From Culex pipiens pallens (lineage: Eukaryota > Arthropoda > Insecta > Diptera > Culicidae): a stretch of DNA of 64,000 nucleotides. Both the position numbers and the translations under genes were made by a program. The stretch is taken from positions 198,999,077 to 199,063,076 of the forward strand of contig NC_068938.1 in the NCBI RefSeq assembly GCF_016801865.2, read 5' to 3'. Below, piece by piece: positions 13,801-23,644 of this stretch. Positions within the stretch are counted from its first letter, which is position 1; each line of letters begins with the position of its first letter. The notes beneath the pieces are model-generated. The model made no database searches, had not been told where the DNA came from, and was given only the letters and a program-made list of their open reading frames with translations.

Positions 13801-16800
13801 TTGAATGTTTGGCCCTTTTTAAATGTTGGTCTTGACCCCAAATTTTTTCTTCGGGGCCCCGAAATCGGTGCACTGAGCTGATGTCAATTGGTTGCCATTT
13901 GGAACCAGCTGCGGTTCTCCGTAGGACTTGATCATAAAAGTTATCTCATAATCCATGGTCTGTATGCAAATCTCACAGTAAGGTGGAATCTACGAGGTTT
14001 CTTAGAAAAGTTCTGTTTTAGAACAGGATTATAGCTTTTTCTCAGACAAAATAAAGGAATTTAATAATTATGAGATTATTTGAGTCTCACTGTTTCTCTC
14101 TTTCATTATTTAGGACTTTTTGGAAGGGAAAGGGCTCTACTTTTTTAATCACTAGTCGGATATTTTTTTTTTTTCAACTTCAAACACGTAACAAATCTGA
14201 CCAAAATCGCCTTAGTTAAGTGGACATTGAAAACAAGTTAGCCACAATTTATTGTTACGCAACCCAGCGCAGTCACAATCGCAACATACTCCAAACAACA
14301 ACAACAGGCAACATCGGCCTAATACCAACCAACCAACCAAAAGCCACCACCAAACCAATCGCGCGGCCGGCCCAGGTACCTTTCGATAATCACCTCGTCG
14401 TCGCCTCTCGATCGCCCTGACGCAATCGTTGGCAGTAGGTACCTACTGCAGTTCAAAGCCTCAACGTGTTTGTTAGTCCCGTCGTCCCGCCACACGTTTA
14501 TATTGTTCAAAGTAATAATTTATTAATGCTTCAATCAAGCCGGGTTCCAGGCTGTGCTGATAGCGCGCGTTCCGCCAACAGCATCATCATCTGGACCATC
14601 GCCATCACCGCCCGGTCAAATGGACCAAATGATTAGAGTCTCGGGAATTGGAGGGCAGTTCAAAAGTTACGTCAATTTATTAATTTTAGGAAAATTTAAA
14701 AAAATAAGATTTTGAGGTTATGTACAATTTTAAACTCATAAACAATACGTAACTTATGTCCGTCCCCAAGCCGTTTGACGCGCGTTGATTGAAAGCAAAT
14801 CTTGCCGAGAGAGAGAGCCATTCACTGCCGTCAACCAGCAGTCAGCCACTGTGTTTGTATGTTATTAGATCCGGACGTTTCGTAATTGAATTGCTGGGGG
14901 TCCCTGTCCCTTTCCCTTCTTTGGTGTATCCTCTTCTATCGCTGGACAGACTACCGCGACTGACAACACTGCTTATACTAATATCAACGTTTTTTCCTTC
15001 TTTTTTTTATTTTCGTTTCAGTACAAGAGAAATCAAGCCCAATCAAACCGACATAGGACGTAAAGTGAAATTAAAAAATCCAACCACTCGTATCAGCAAC
15101 ATTCCTCCTAGTAGTAATTCAGTTTTAAGCAAACGTGATTCTAGCAACAACACTTACAATAACCATAGTAGCAGCACCACCAACAACAACCACATCAGCA
15201 ACAACAACAGTAGTAGTGGTGCCGGTGTCATCAACAACAATAGTAATAGTAGTCTCTCAGTCGCCTCCGCCAACAACAACCACAACAGCAGCAGCAACAA
15301 CAACAACAACCACAACAGCAACCATCTGCTGAGCAACGGCAACAGCCACAGCAACCACGTCGCCAACAACGTCATCAACCACAACAACAACAACAACAAC
15401 AACAGCAGTAGCTACAACAACCTCTCGACATCACCAAAACTAGCGGCGGCGGCGAAAAGCAATGGCCTGCAGCAGCAGCACAACAACCACCTCCACCACA
15501 ACAACAACAACAACCACAGCGTCAACAACCAGTCCTCCGGGGTGACGTTGCAGCAGCAGCATAAACCGGGCTACCAGCCAACGGTGCACGACCCTCCCTA
15601 CCAGCAGTCCCAGCAAAAGTCTGAAAATGGCACGGCGAGGGGCACCAACGGCCGGACGCAGCACGGCAAGCCGGAGATTATGAAGCGGAATATTCGGTGA
15701 GTTTTGGGGGGGTTTGTTTTTTCTTAATTAGCGTATGGAAGAATTCGAAAATAACGAATTTAGAATTGTTATAACATTTTTAATTAGGAAGGAATCGAAC
15801 GCTTAGTTATATTACAAACACTTTTTTCAAATTAATTTATAGAATTGTTAAGATCAGCCGAAAATGACTAATAGAATATTGAATACTAATATTTCATAGA
15901 AAAAATCCATTCTTGATAGCTCACTATTAAAAAGGCATTCTCGAGATTTCCATATTGAGGTTTGCCGTTGAAAATACTGAAATTTGACACCTATCATGCC
16001 TTGTGTACCGAATTTCCGGAAATGTCCCCTTTTCGGAACCAGATCGCCTTTAACTGTCAAAATGTCCTTGTTGAGGATTTCCGCTGAAAATTATGAAATT
16101 TGACACTCATCATGCATTTTGGACCGGAATTACGGAAATGTCCCCTTTCCGGAACATGCCCGGAGATGGTGGTCAGTTTATCTATGACGTGAAATGTCCA
16201 TATTGAGGTTTGTCGTTGAAAATTATGAAGATTAACACCCATCATGCTTTGTGAACCGTAATTCCGAGAATGTCCTCTTTTCGGAACATCCCTGGGGACC
16301 ACCGGGTCATTTCGGCTTGTGGCCAGATCACCTATTACACTCAAAGTGTCCAAATTGAGGATTTCCTTTGAAAATTATGAAGTTTGACACCCATCATGCC
16401 TGGGGGACCGGAATTCCGGGAATGTCCCCTCTTCGGAACATCCCCGGGTTTGGCTTTGAAATTAATAAATGTATAACAAAAGGTCGAAAGACAAAATGTA
16501 GGCAAAATGTCGAACATGTCTCACTTCTACAAGTTGCAGATCAAATAACAAAAGCATTTTTTTAACCCAAATAGAAAAATGAATAAATTGTTTAAAATTG
16601 TATAGCTCAGAAAAAAATTAAAACGGACTTTTTTTCATTATATTTTTGTTTAGATAAATCCCCATGTTTGAAAAAATTAAATAACTCCAAAAATATGACC
16701 GAAGCAAGACAAAATATATCGAGAAACGGAATAAACTCACAGATTTTTTTTGAAAACATTAAAATATATAATTGCAAGAATATAAAATACTGTGAAATAA

Positions 16801-19800
16801 GTTCAAGTTGACTTTTTATGATTTTTTTATAGCTGCTAATGTTTAAAAGTTTGGAAAGACTTATTAAAATATTAAAGAAACAAGAATAAATTATTTAGAA
16901 AGATTGAAAATATTATGTGACATAAACAATAATTCATTTCTTTGAAAGAATACAAAAAACTATTCGAATAAAAAATAAACAAAACTATTTAAATAAATGT
17001 CCATGCTTTAAAAATGTAAAAAATCATTGTAATATTATTAAAGCATGAATAAATTATATCGAAATTATACTTTGAAATAAGTTCAAATTTAGACTTATCT
17101 TTTTCTTATTTTTTTCAAAAAGCTGCTTTTATTTTGAAGAATGTTAAAGCAGCTATTACACTACCGCAAACAAACAAACTCGCAATTTTTCGTGTTTGAC
17201 AGTTTGCCAAAATCGTAAACTTGTTTGCGGCAAACTCGCAAACAAGGCAAAATGTATGCAGGCTGACGTGTGTACAAAAATCCAGGCAAACAAACAAAGC
17301 AGACAAACTGTCAAAAAGTGCGAGTTTGTTTGTTTGTTTGCCATAGTGTAATAGCTCCTTAAAACTCACAATCAAATTACAGAATCGCAAATAAATTATT
17401 TAAAAATATTATAAAAAAATACTTTTTTTTAATTTATGAAGCTTAAAAAAAATCTGGTTTGAAAGAATAAAAAAAATATTAAAAAATATGTTTTGACACA
17501 AAAAGAAATTATATTCAAAGAATGGAAAAAATGACAGAAATATTGTAGAAACAAGCAAATAAAAATATTAATATTAAAATTAAAAGAATATTTTTATTAA
17601 AATTAAAAGAACATTTTTATTAATATTAAAAGAATATTTTTAAAAAACTTTGAAGAGCTGAAATTTTAAGTTATTCGCAATAAAAAAAATAAATTGCTCA
17701 TGTTAAAAATAATAGGAAAAACTCACAGCAATATTACAAAAACAAGAAAAAAAATATTTTGATAGAGGGAAGAACTCACAGAATATTAACAATAAATTAT
17801 TTTTATGTAAGAATATATAAAAAACGAATCAAAATTAAGAAAATTTTTATAATGAATTGTCCAGGTTTGAAAAGTAAAATCATTGAAATATTACGGAAGT
17901 ATGAATAATAATAAATAATATTCATTAAATATATACTATTTTTAAAAAGTATAAATACATTGAAACATGTTACATTTCAAAACTTTCTCACGCTTGAAAG
18001 AATAAAAGACTCATAAAAATTTTACTGAAACGAAAGTACAATTTATTAAAAGAATGATAAAACTTACAGAAATATTCTAGAAACAATTGAAAATTACATT
18101 TAAAAAAATATTTATAAAAAAACTTTGTTTATGTATGAAAGAGTAGAAAATCTCACAAAAATATTACAGAACCTAGAATACATTATTATGAACAAATCTA
18201 GAGTGTTTTTTTCAAGGGTTCTATAAGCTATTGTGTTTCATATGTTTATAGGACCTTTTTGAAAGAAACTCTAGAAATAGAAAACTCTCAGAAATATTGC
18301 AGAGACAAGAATAATTTATTTTTAAAGAATTTAAATTTCTTTAATTATGTTTGAGTTGTGACTTTTCTCATAATTTTGCCAATTTTGTCATGAATTTATT
18401 ACTCGTTTTTTTTTCACTTTCGGCCTTTTGCCCGTTAGATCTCTTTTCCACTTTCGACCTTTTGTCCTTTTAATGGCTTTTGACATTTTTCCAAGATTTT
18501 TTTTCCATTGCAATAAAGGAAAATTTTGCCTCAGTGGAATAAGGAAACACGAACATGAAAAATTTCAAAACATTGTTCTGATAATTTTGAGATCAAATAT
18601 TCTCACAGTGCAATACCACCTAAAGATTCTACTTCATCGTTCGTAAAAAGTTTAAAAAAAAGTTTAAAAATTAATTTATAATTTAACTTCCAATCTAGTA
18701 CTGCAATTTTTTTAATTATATAGAATTGAATTACAGAAATCTGAAATTTACATTAAAAATCCATAGCATCATTCAACCGCATCATCCTGCTCATTCCATT
18801 CGTTGTGAAGAATATAACAAATTCTCTTGTTTTGTTCTTTCCCCTTGCCCCTGAACCCTGTTTGATGTCCATCCGGCTACCACCACCACAGTGAGAGGTT
18901 AATCCACTTACTAGCACTAAGGCCATACAAGAAACCAGAACTGTACGCCAAGTTAGCGCAAGGTAATTGTCCACCACTTCGTCGGTTGTCGTCTTGGTTA
19001 CTGATTTCTTCTTTTTCTACATCCTCCCACGACTCTTCAAAAATGAAAATAAAAATGAAATTTGAATATCACAAAATGAAAATGTGCAGACGGTATCCGC
19101 GGCCAGGAGAAGAATTGCATAGCGCAGGCCCTCAAAGCGATCGCGAGCATGCGGGATAACGTGTACTACCTGCACCGGCACATGTGGAACGATGTGCAGG
19201 AGGACTGGCCCTTCTACTCCGAGCAGGACCGGCAGACGCTCAAAAGGTCTGCTTTACTCGTACTTCACGTCTGGAAGTCACTAATTCAAACTGTCTTGCG
19301 TTTTTTTTTTTCTTTAGGAGAAAGCCCCAAAACCTAACCCCTCCGCTCAGCTCGGACGGCGGCTCGTCGACGTCGGGCCAGAGTCCGTCCAGTGCGCACA
19401 ACGGCAGCAGTCCCCCGTCCGGCAGCAAGCGACCGTCGATAGCGGGCGACGAGGGCGGGGCCGCCGGTGCGATGCCCACGGCCAAGAAGCCGCGGATAAG
19501 TCACTACAAGAAGGACATCCTTCCGGACATTAACCGGTAAGTTGGCGCGTGCTGTACTAGAATGATCGTTGGTCGATTCAGAGTGCTAACTCTCGTGTTA
19601 ATACGCGGTTCGAATCGTTTGAAGTGTAGTACTAGAATTTTTCCTTTGCTTGCCGATTTCCCCTCAAGCAGCACTCTCGATTAGTTTCACCCTGTATGGC
19701 ACGATCACCACAAGTTTGTTTAGCTCAATAACCCAACCCAATTTCCTCTATTACCCTCTCCACAATGTATGTTCCTTCCCACAATCACCACCACAACCTA

Positions 19801-22800
19801 CCCCCCACAACAAACCCTCAATCTCTAGGCGAGGTGTGACCGATTCCAGGGACACTAGCAATATGAACCCACGCTCGAGGCCGCACGACAGTAACCGTTC
19901 GTCGAATTACTACCACCACCATGGGTAATTACCTCTTTCTCTGTCACCACCACGCAAAACCACCTACTTCTGCACTGCTAATCTACTACTACTTTTTTCT
20001 ACCACTGCGCGCGGCAATTTTTCACCACAAACAATTGGGTGTTGGGGTCTGCTTTGGAACTGCTTTTTAAAAAAAATATACAACAAAATATCAAGTCCGC
20101 CACCCGGCGGACGGTCGAAACCAGCAAAAACTGCAGTACTAGAATGATTAATCAAACAAACAAATTCCCGTCCCCTTGCAGATCCAACGTAACCCCGAAC
20201 GCGCAGGAATCGGAAGACAGCGGCGTCAGCCTGAGCTACTCGCTCGTGCCGAACGACGTGGCCAAGCGGATACAGCACTCGGCCGGGGACGTGATGGTGG
20301 CGGACACGCTGGTGATCTCCGACCGGGACAACTACGACGACCAGATCAGCGCGTACCGGGAGGAAACGAAGAAGGTGAAGAGCCTGAAGGATGACTTTAG
20401 GTGAGTTGTGGGTTTAATAACTTTAAAGGTGGCAATTCTCAACCGAGATCTTTTTTTCAGTGATCAATTTACTAGGATAACCACGGTGGAACAACGGCGT
20501 AAATACAAGACTGAATTTGACAACGATTTTCAAGAGTACCGGCGGCTGCACGAGATCGTCGAGCGGGTGTCGCGGAAGTTTGCTCAGCTGGAGGAGGACC
20601 TGCAGCACCAGCGGAATAACGAGAGGCGGTACAAGGTAAGGGGTCAAGAACGTGATAGTGATCTTCGGAAGGTGGTTTTACTATTTGTGTGTTTGCTTTG
20701 TTTTCTTGTAGGAAATTCAACGGCAAATAATTAAGGAGTACGACGAGAGTATAAAGGACAACCGGTTTCAGGAAACGAAGCAAAGGTGAGGGACTGAATG
20801 GCACATTCTTGGTTATATTAGTTTTTAAGACAATCTAGTACTACTTTTCCACTTTTGTCAGTTGTTCCTAAACTAAACATAAGAAGAAATTCATAAAACA
20901 AATATCGCTATACTGTTAAGATTACGTGTTTCTTAGTATTTGCATCAATGTAGCGTGATCATAAAGAAGTTTTGAATTAAATTACATTAAACCAGTTTGC
21001 TACTTCTTTTTGTCGAAGTTTGAATCCTTTTTAAAAACAGTAAGGATTAAAGTTAATTTCGACAGATTAAGATAAATCAGCTGGCTGATCTGGTACACTT
21101 TATTAGTAATTCTTTATTTGTAACGAAAATGTAACATTTTAATCCAGTTTTAAGTTTAATGTCGAAATAATACTAATGGAAACCTGTCAAAAGACATTAT
21201 CTGAACTAGAGCGTCCAATTTTCCCGGGTCAGTCATAAAATTTTATGTTTTTATTAAAGTTGTTATGTTTTCAAGCTTAAAATATTAGAATGACCTCAAT
21301 ACTAATAATTGTTGATAATCTACACTTCAATCTAAACATGGACAGCAAATTTAGATAGTCAAAAAAACATTAAAAATTGATTGTTTTTTGTTCATTGTTG
21401 TGCTTTGGATTTCAAATAAACCAAAATTTTTAAACCAAAACAGCTGTCATAATTCGTTACTTTTGTCCTGATTTGCTCCAGACGCCGGTGTTTGATGAAA
21501 AATAAATAAAAAATGTTATGTTTTTTATGTTTGGAATCATAAATATACGTAAATATAATACTAAGTCTTTTCAAAAATAAATAAAAATTAAGTAGAAAAT
21601 GTTTTAAGCACTAGGCATTTTGCGGATCTATAAACTATTTTTCTTACAATTTTCCTAAATAAGCTAAATTAATGCTGATATATGCCGAAAACAAATTTTA
21701 ATGCTTTAAAATTCTTATCGATTACTAAGTATTCAACTGTTCATCTATTTCCTCATCCAAAACAAAATTTGCAGACCAAAATTTGTTTTTTTTTAATTTC
21801 GGGAATTCCAATATGAATTCCAAAATATGAAAATCCCGGGATTCGGGAATTCCCGGTTTTGGAAAAATCCCCGGAATTTTGTCCCGGGAATTCCCGGGAT
21901 GGACGCACTAATCTGAACAATCTGACAATCTCAAAAATAGCGGAATCTTATTCAAACCTATTTTTGTGTTTCAAATTTTAGTTGGTAAAATAACTTTTAA
22001 AAATCATGTTTGATGTACATTTTCAAAAATCTTGTTGACGATTAAAACATCTGGCCTATGAAAATCTTACAATAGTGAATCAGGAAGGGGAGGAGATATT
22101 CAATAGTTTGTATAATTCAGATAGTTAAAATAATTTTAACATCATTTTACATTTTAATTAAAAAATATTTAAATAACTTTTCGATTTTTGATTTAAATCA
22201 TTCAAGTGTTGATTTTAGTTGAATAGTTTCACCTTAATATAATAGTTAATGTAGAATATAACAAGATTTTTTTTTATTTTAAATTCAATAAAAGTGCTGT
22301 ACTAGATTAGGCCTTAAAAAATGTTTCTAGTATAATTTACTTATTTTTTAGACATCCAATTTCAGTTTCTACATATCTAGAAGTATTCAGTAAAGGTTTA
22401 TCCACAAAAAAGTATTTAATTGAATAGATCACAAACGTTAACGCGGCCAGGCCTAATGCGTAAAGTTTACTGCATGCAGGATTCATTGAGCTGAATTGAA
22501 AAATCAGGGTTAGGCAGCCGGAAAGTCGATTGTAAAATATATTTACATCCATTCCAGCTCATCTTGAAATTTTGAAAAATATTGACGGTTTATCCCTTCA
22601 AAAATACTTATTATACTAGCTGATCTAGTACTACTCACCCAATTTTCATTAAAAAATATTTAAACATAATTTGAAGACTTTGTATTCAGATATGTCTGGT
22701 TTCAAAAAATAAATCTGATGACTGAAAGGGGACAGGCACCTTACTTCAGACCAAGTAACAGATATCTTTTACTTAGTCTGAAATTTCGAAAAAAGTGTCC

Positions 22801-23644
22801 ACGTAGTTAGTGGATGGCTTAGATTTTAGTTAGTCTTCTCAATTAAATAAAAACATTTTTGCTGGCTAATCTAGTACTGCTCACTTCTAAAGGACAAATA
22901 AAAGCTTTATTTTACTGTCCCATCTAGTACTTCAATTTATTGTTTCAAGACAACTAATTGCCCCCAAGTGGATTACAATTAAACACTTCCACCACCAAGC
23001 CTCTAAAAGATTTCAAGGTTCAGTAGTTGTTTGTTTACCTTCAAAATAGATCCCGGTAATATCTAAGTATTTAACTAACTTTTTAAAACTATCTGACTTT
23101 TCAGAAAAAATAAAAAACCAAAATAAACAGAATTTGTGTGATTTTGTAAAGAACTATTGTTTTGCAGATAATACGGGAAATACAATGAATTCAAACGTCG
23201 TTTTCGGTGTGGTTCTGTTGTTTGACGTCTATTATAAGAAACTTGGCTTATAGTTGATCGAAATCTATTCTAAAGCCCAAAACCAATAGTTACCCGAGTG
23301 AGGCAAATGCGTTTCTTTGTGCATTTATGAGCATACTAAGCTAATCTAGTACTTCTCGATCAAAAAAATTCCCCCCGCAAATACTTATAATCTAGTACTA
23401 CATTTTAATTAAATCAATTTCGCATCAGTGTTATTTTAAATGTTTGAATAACACGATTTCTATAACAAATAAGTTTAAACTATGTCAATCTAGTACCTCC
23501 CTCTGATCCATTTCAATCTCGTTCCGCTTCCCTTCCCCCAGGTTCAACTATCTGCACAGCAAACTATCTCACATCAAGCATCTCGTGCACGACTACGACG
23601 TCGCCATCACGAACGGCCTGTGTCGACCGCAGGAGAATTACTGA
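1546..23644 (+). CDS. ELL: RNA polymerase II elongation factor ELL (Su(Tpl) orthologue), 5' partial
   Basis: ELL suppresses Pol II pausing and is a subunit of the super and little elongation complexes in the nucleus. Ten exons splice in frame: 1546-1826, 15022-15696, 18892-18962, 19090-19246, 19318-19536, 19829-19924, 20182-20400, 20461-20635, 20712-20785, 23542-23644. Together they give 689 residues and a TGA at 23642-23644. Junction phases agree at every step and donors/acceptors are GT/AG. Exons 1-4 carry the ELL N-terminal domain (NPSIQFVNGQGHLSF; later LIHLLALRPYKKPEL and NDVQEDWPFY). Exon 2 has a long Asn/His/Gln-rich linker. Exons 8-10 carry the occludin/ELL homology domain (RRKYKTEFDNDFQEYRRLH; NYLHSKLSHIKHLVHDYD). 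The start codon and the segment normally reading 'VKLTDSA..' lie outside the window. Family assignment is very secure; exon 6 may be optional. Confidence 0.93.
1827..2856 (+). other. ELL intron, proximal part
   Basis: No gene is seen. It contains a short GTC/GTCGTC run at about 2144-2162 and moderately GC-rich unique-looking DNA to about 2530, then AT-rich sequence up to a MITE at 2857. Open frames of 60-145 codons here lack domains and conflict with one another; they are treated as chance. Confidence 0.5.
2857..3267 (-). mobile_element. TA-MITE, family 'CAGTCGAC' copy 1 (inverted orientation)
   Basis: 411 bp bounded by CAGTCGACTCTCTGG and CCAGAGAGTCGACTG with TA on both sides (2855-2856, 3268-3269). 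Relative to copies 2 and 3 it is reversed: its left part (GGGACCGTCGAGGAAGAG) corresponds to their right part (CTCTTCCTCGACGGTCCC). No coding capacity. Copies 1 and 2 form an inverted pair around a SINE. Confidence 0.8.
3407..3671 (+). mobile_element. tRNA-derived SINE, copy 1
   Basis: The 5' part is tRNA-like: a degenerate A-box region (TGTGGATCAATCGG), an anticodon-like stem/loop (CTGGGCTCACAATCCAG) and a B box (GGTTTGAATCC). A non-tRNA body follows (GTAAATATAGGTATTCGG, GTGCCATACCTTCACACTTA). Direct repeats TTGACAGTTT flank it at 3397-3406 and 3672-3681, the mark of LINE-driven insertion. A second copy is at 25327-25574 on the other strand. Mismatched stems and the body argue against a functional tRNA gene. 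Confidence 0.82.
3740..4156 (+). mobile_element. TA-MITE, family 'CAGTCGAC' copy 2
   Basis: 417 bp with inverted ends CAGTCGACTCTCTGGCTGTC and GACAGCCGGAGAGTCGACTG, flanked by TA at 3738-3739 and 4157-4158. It has the same orientation as copy 3 at 50698-51115 and the opposite one to copy 1. The interior includes CATGGCTTGCATAGACATTT, shared with copy 3. Non-coding. Confidence 0.8.
4159..5056 (+). other. ELL intron, AT-rich, no gene
   Basis: AT-rich unique or decayed repeat DNA. A patch at about 4230-4470 (CCTAATCATAACCTATAATA, then 'gacatcaaatcgaacg') resembles sequence at 12560-12700 and 47770-47960, so it is probably a worn dispersed repeat. No coding signal. Confidence 0.4.
5059..5282. 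mobile_element. TA-MITE, family 'CACAG' copy 2
   Basis: 224 bp, ends CACAAAAAAAAATGATGG and AACTTTTTTTCTGTG with TA on each side. It is closely similar to the nested element at 537-744 throughout its length. It carries an extra TATTTTTTATGTAATATTAC segment absent from copy 1. Confidence 0.7.
5285..7857 (+). other. ELL intron, no gene; decayed repeat plus GC-richer islands
   Basis: At about 5630-5990 two inverted, diverged blocks (GTAGCTGGGCTGAG / GGCTACAGCCCAGTTATCGA) suggest an old MITE. From about 6290 to 7740 the sequence is more GC-rich and looks unique (for example the GCTGCTGCTGCT run near 6450); it could hold regulatory elements, but I find no exon with acceptor, frame and donor matching ELL or any other family. 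Confidence 0.35.
7858..9893. mobile_element. Putative decayed hAT-type element with CAGGGTGG ends
   Basis: The left end CAGGGTGGTTAAACTTTCG is mirrored at the right by AAAGTTGTAACCACCCTG. CAGGG termini are typical of hAT elements. Both subterminal regions contain repeated GCGCGGATTT / CGCGGATTT words. The 2-kb interior is AT-rich and non-coding. I cannot see a clear 8-bp target duplication, so the end assignment is tentative. Confidence 0.5.
9894..15021 (+). other. ELL intron, distal part; no gene
   Basis: Mixed unique and repeat DNA. 9960-11000 and 14220-14960 are GC-richer and may be regulatory. About 11196-11410 is a dispersed repeat with CTGCGGAGTTGAGTCGG and CGACTTCAACTCC words. About 11545-11660 matches a 'ccatccataaacca' type repeat. 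About 12085-12240 is a worn copy of the MITE at 32022-32245. 12890-13170 resembles 47800-47950. The intron ends in a T-rich tract and TTTCAG at 15021. Confidence 0.4.
10738..10780. promoter_or_regulatory. Two palindromes built from GCCAT cores (Pho/YY1-like)
   Basis: GCCATTATGGC (10738-10748) and GCGCCATAATGGCGC (10766-10780) lie 17 bp apart inside the large ELL intron. Each is a back-to-back pair of GCCAT cores, the core bound by Pho/YY1 proteins. Another pair is near 10062-10079. Function as a silencer or Polycomb-type element is inference only. Confidence 0.3.
15022..15696 (+). CDS. ELL: ELL exon: end of N-terminal region and Asn/His/Gln-rich linker
   Basis: It follows TTTCGTTTCAG and ends ..ATTCG before GTGAGT (phase 2 in, phase 2 out). 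The start reads TREIKPNQTDIGRKVKLK, matching the conserved 'IKPN..IGRKVKLK' segment of ELL. About 150 residues of low complexity follow (NNN, NNHN, QQQQHNNH), then a basic end (GRTQHGKPEIMKRNIR). The frame is open upstream to 14789, but that stretch is intronic: it contains the polypyrimidine tract and lacks family similarity. Confidence 0.88.
15130..15560 (+). repeat. AAC/CAC/CAG trinucleotide tract inside ELL exon
   Basis: Impure runs of AAC, AGC, CAC and CAG codons encode poly-Asn interspersed with His, Ser and Gln. Such tracts are likely length-variable between individuals. The tract is confined to the linker between the two conserved ELL domains. Confidence 0.8.
15948..16445. repeat. Four diverged tandem units, about 100-150 bp each
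   Basis: Units begin near 15948, 16061, 16195 and 16348. Each carries 'TTGAGG(T/A)TTYCS', then GAAATTTGACACYCATCATG, then CCGGAATTCCGGGAATGTCC, then CTTTTCGGAACAT, with substitutions and small indels. Non-coding; minus-strand frames through it are chance. Confidence 0.7.
16560..18340. repeat. AT-rich degenerate tandem repeat
   Basis: Diverged repeats of 'catgtttgaaagaat..', 'actcacagaaatattac' and 'agaaacaagaataaattatt' recur roughly every 100-150 bp (for example near 16739, 16905, 17520, 17730, 17775, 18065, 18150 and 18285). It looks like an old minisatellite that expanded and decayed. A MITE has inserted at 17148. Confidence 0.5.
17148..17358. mobile_element. TTAA-flanked MITE (piggyBac-type)
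   Basis: Ends read CAGCTATTACACTACCGCAA and TTGCCATAGTGTAATAGCTC, inverted over about 35 bp including AACAAACAAACTCGC. TTAA stands immediately outside both ends (17144-17147 and 17359-17362), the target site of piggyBac transposases. 211 bp, non-coding. Confidence 0.75.
18892..18962 (+). CDS. ELL: ELL micro-exon (71 nt)
   Basis: It lies between CACCACCACAG and GTAATTGT. It starts with T completing Arg (CG|T) and ends with G completing Asp (G|AC). It encodes ERLIHLLALRPYKKPELYA followed by KLAQ, the strongly conserved 'HLLALKPYKKPELL' helix of ELL. Without it the domain would be broken and the frame lost, so it is constitutive. Confidence 0.92.
19090..19246 (+). CDS. ELL: ELL exon: end of ELL N-terminal domain
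   Basis: It follows GTGCAG and reads GIRGQEKNCIAQALKAIAS after the split Asp, through NVYYLHRHMWNDVQEDWPFY to QTLKR. This is the winged-helix-like end of the ELL domain ('LQRDWPGYNEIDRRSL' in vertebrates). The donor is AG|GTCTGC. Confidence 0.92.
19318..19536 (+). CDS. ELL: ELL exon: Ser/Pro-rich linker
   Basis: The acceptor is TTTTTCTTTAG. The exon begins RKPQNLTPPLSSDGGSSTSG, continues with Ser/Pro/Gly-rich sequence and a basic patch (PTAKKPRISHYKKD), and ends DILPDINR. The donor CG|GTAAGT is phase 2. The linker is probably disordered. Confidence 0.87.
19829..19924 (+). CDS. ELL: ELL candidate cassette exon (96 nt)
   Basis: It lies between ATCTCTAG and GTAATT, 96 nt long (32 codons), entering and leaving in phase 2. 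Encoded sequence RGVTDSRDTSNMNPRSRPHD then SNRSSNYYHHH is polar and not conserved in ELL as far as I can tell. Skipping it would keep the frame (CG|ATCC), so alternative use is likely. It could also be non-exonic if its splice sites are unused. Confidence 0.6.
20182..20400 (+). CDS. ELL: ELL exon: acidic linker before the occludin homology domain
   Basis: The acceptor is CCCCTTGCAG. It encodes SNVTPNAQESEDSGVSLSYS, then VPNDVAKRIQHSAGD and a charged helix ending TKKVKSLKDDF. The donor AG|GTGAGT joins exactly to the occludin-like exon 60 bp downstream. The intron of 60 nt is the shortest in the gene. Confidence 0.87.
20461..20635 (+). CDS. ELL: ELL exon: occludin/ELL homology domain, first part
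   Basis: The acceptor is TTTTTTTCAG. It encodes DQFTRITTVEQRRKYKTEFD then NDFQEYRRLHEIVERVSRKF and AQLEEDLQHQRNNERRYK, the antiparallel coiled-coil shared by ELL proteins and the occludin tail. It ends on a full codon (phase 0) before GTAAGG. Confidence 0.93.
20712..20785 (+). CDS. ELL: ELL exon: occludin homology domain, second part
   Basis: The acceptor is TTTTCTTGTAG, phase 0. It encodes EIQRQIIKEYDESIKDNRFQ then ETKQ, ending AG|GTGAGG to complete Arg with the last exon. It supplies the 'I..EY..I' helix of the homology domain. At 74 nt it is too short for ORF callers. Confidence 0.9.
20786..23541 (+). other. Last ELL intron (2.76 kb)
   Basis: AT-rich with no gene. It carries eight exact CTAGTAC/GTACTAG motifs, from 20835 to 23490, seven of them in the CTAGTAC orientation. 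A dispersed-repeat fragment with CCCGGGAATTCCCGGGA-like palindromes lies at 21795-21905. It ends with a strong pyrimidine tract and CCCCCAG. Confidence 0.6.
23542..23644 (+). CDS. ELL: ELL terminal exon with stop
   Basis: The acceptor is CCTTCCCCCAG. It encodes FNYLHSKLSHIKHLVHDYDV then AITNGLCRPQENY and TGA. The 'YLHxKLxHIKxLVxxYD' end is diagnostic of ELL. Everything downstream is untranslated or intergenic. Confidence 0.93.

Larger units (their letters stand above)
15697..18891 (+). other. ELL intron; repeats only
   Basis: It contains the tandem block at 15948-16445, a very AT-rich degenerate tandem region at about 16560-18340, and a TTAA-flanked MITE at 17148-17358. The first CTAGTAC motif occurs at 18695. 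No exon is recognised until the 71-nt exon at 18892. Confidence 0.6.

Noticed and set aside
14789..15021. Upstream extension of the ELL exon frame to an ATG at 14789
   Set aside because: The stretch includes the polypyrimidine tract and TTTCAG acceptor, and the translated part has no ELL similarity, whereas the joined upstream exon has.
20461..20785. Coiled-coil exons at first taken for a PI3-kinase inter-SH2 region
   Set aside because: The order of motifs (EQRRKYK, FQEYRRLH, YLHSKLSHIKHLV) and the ELL N-terminal exons upstream identify the occludin/ELL domain.
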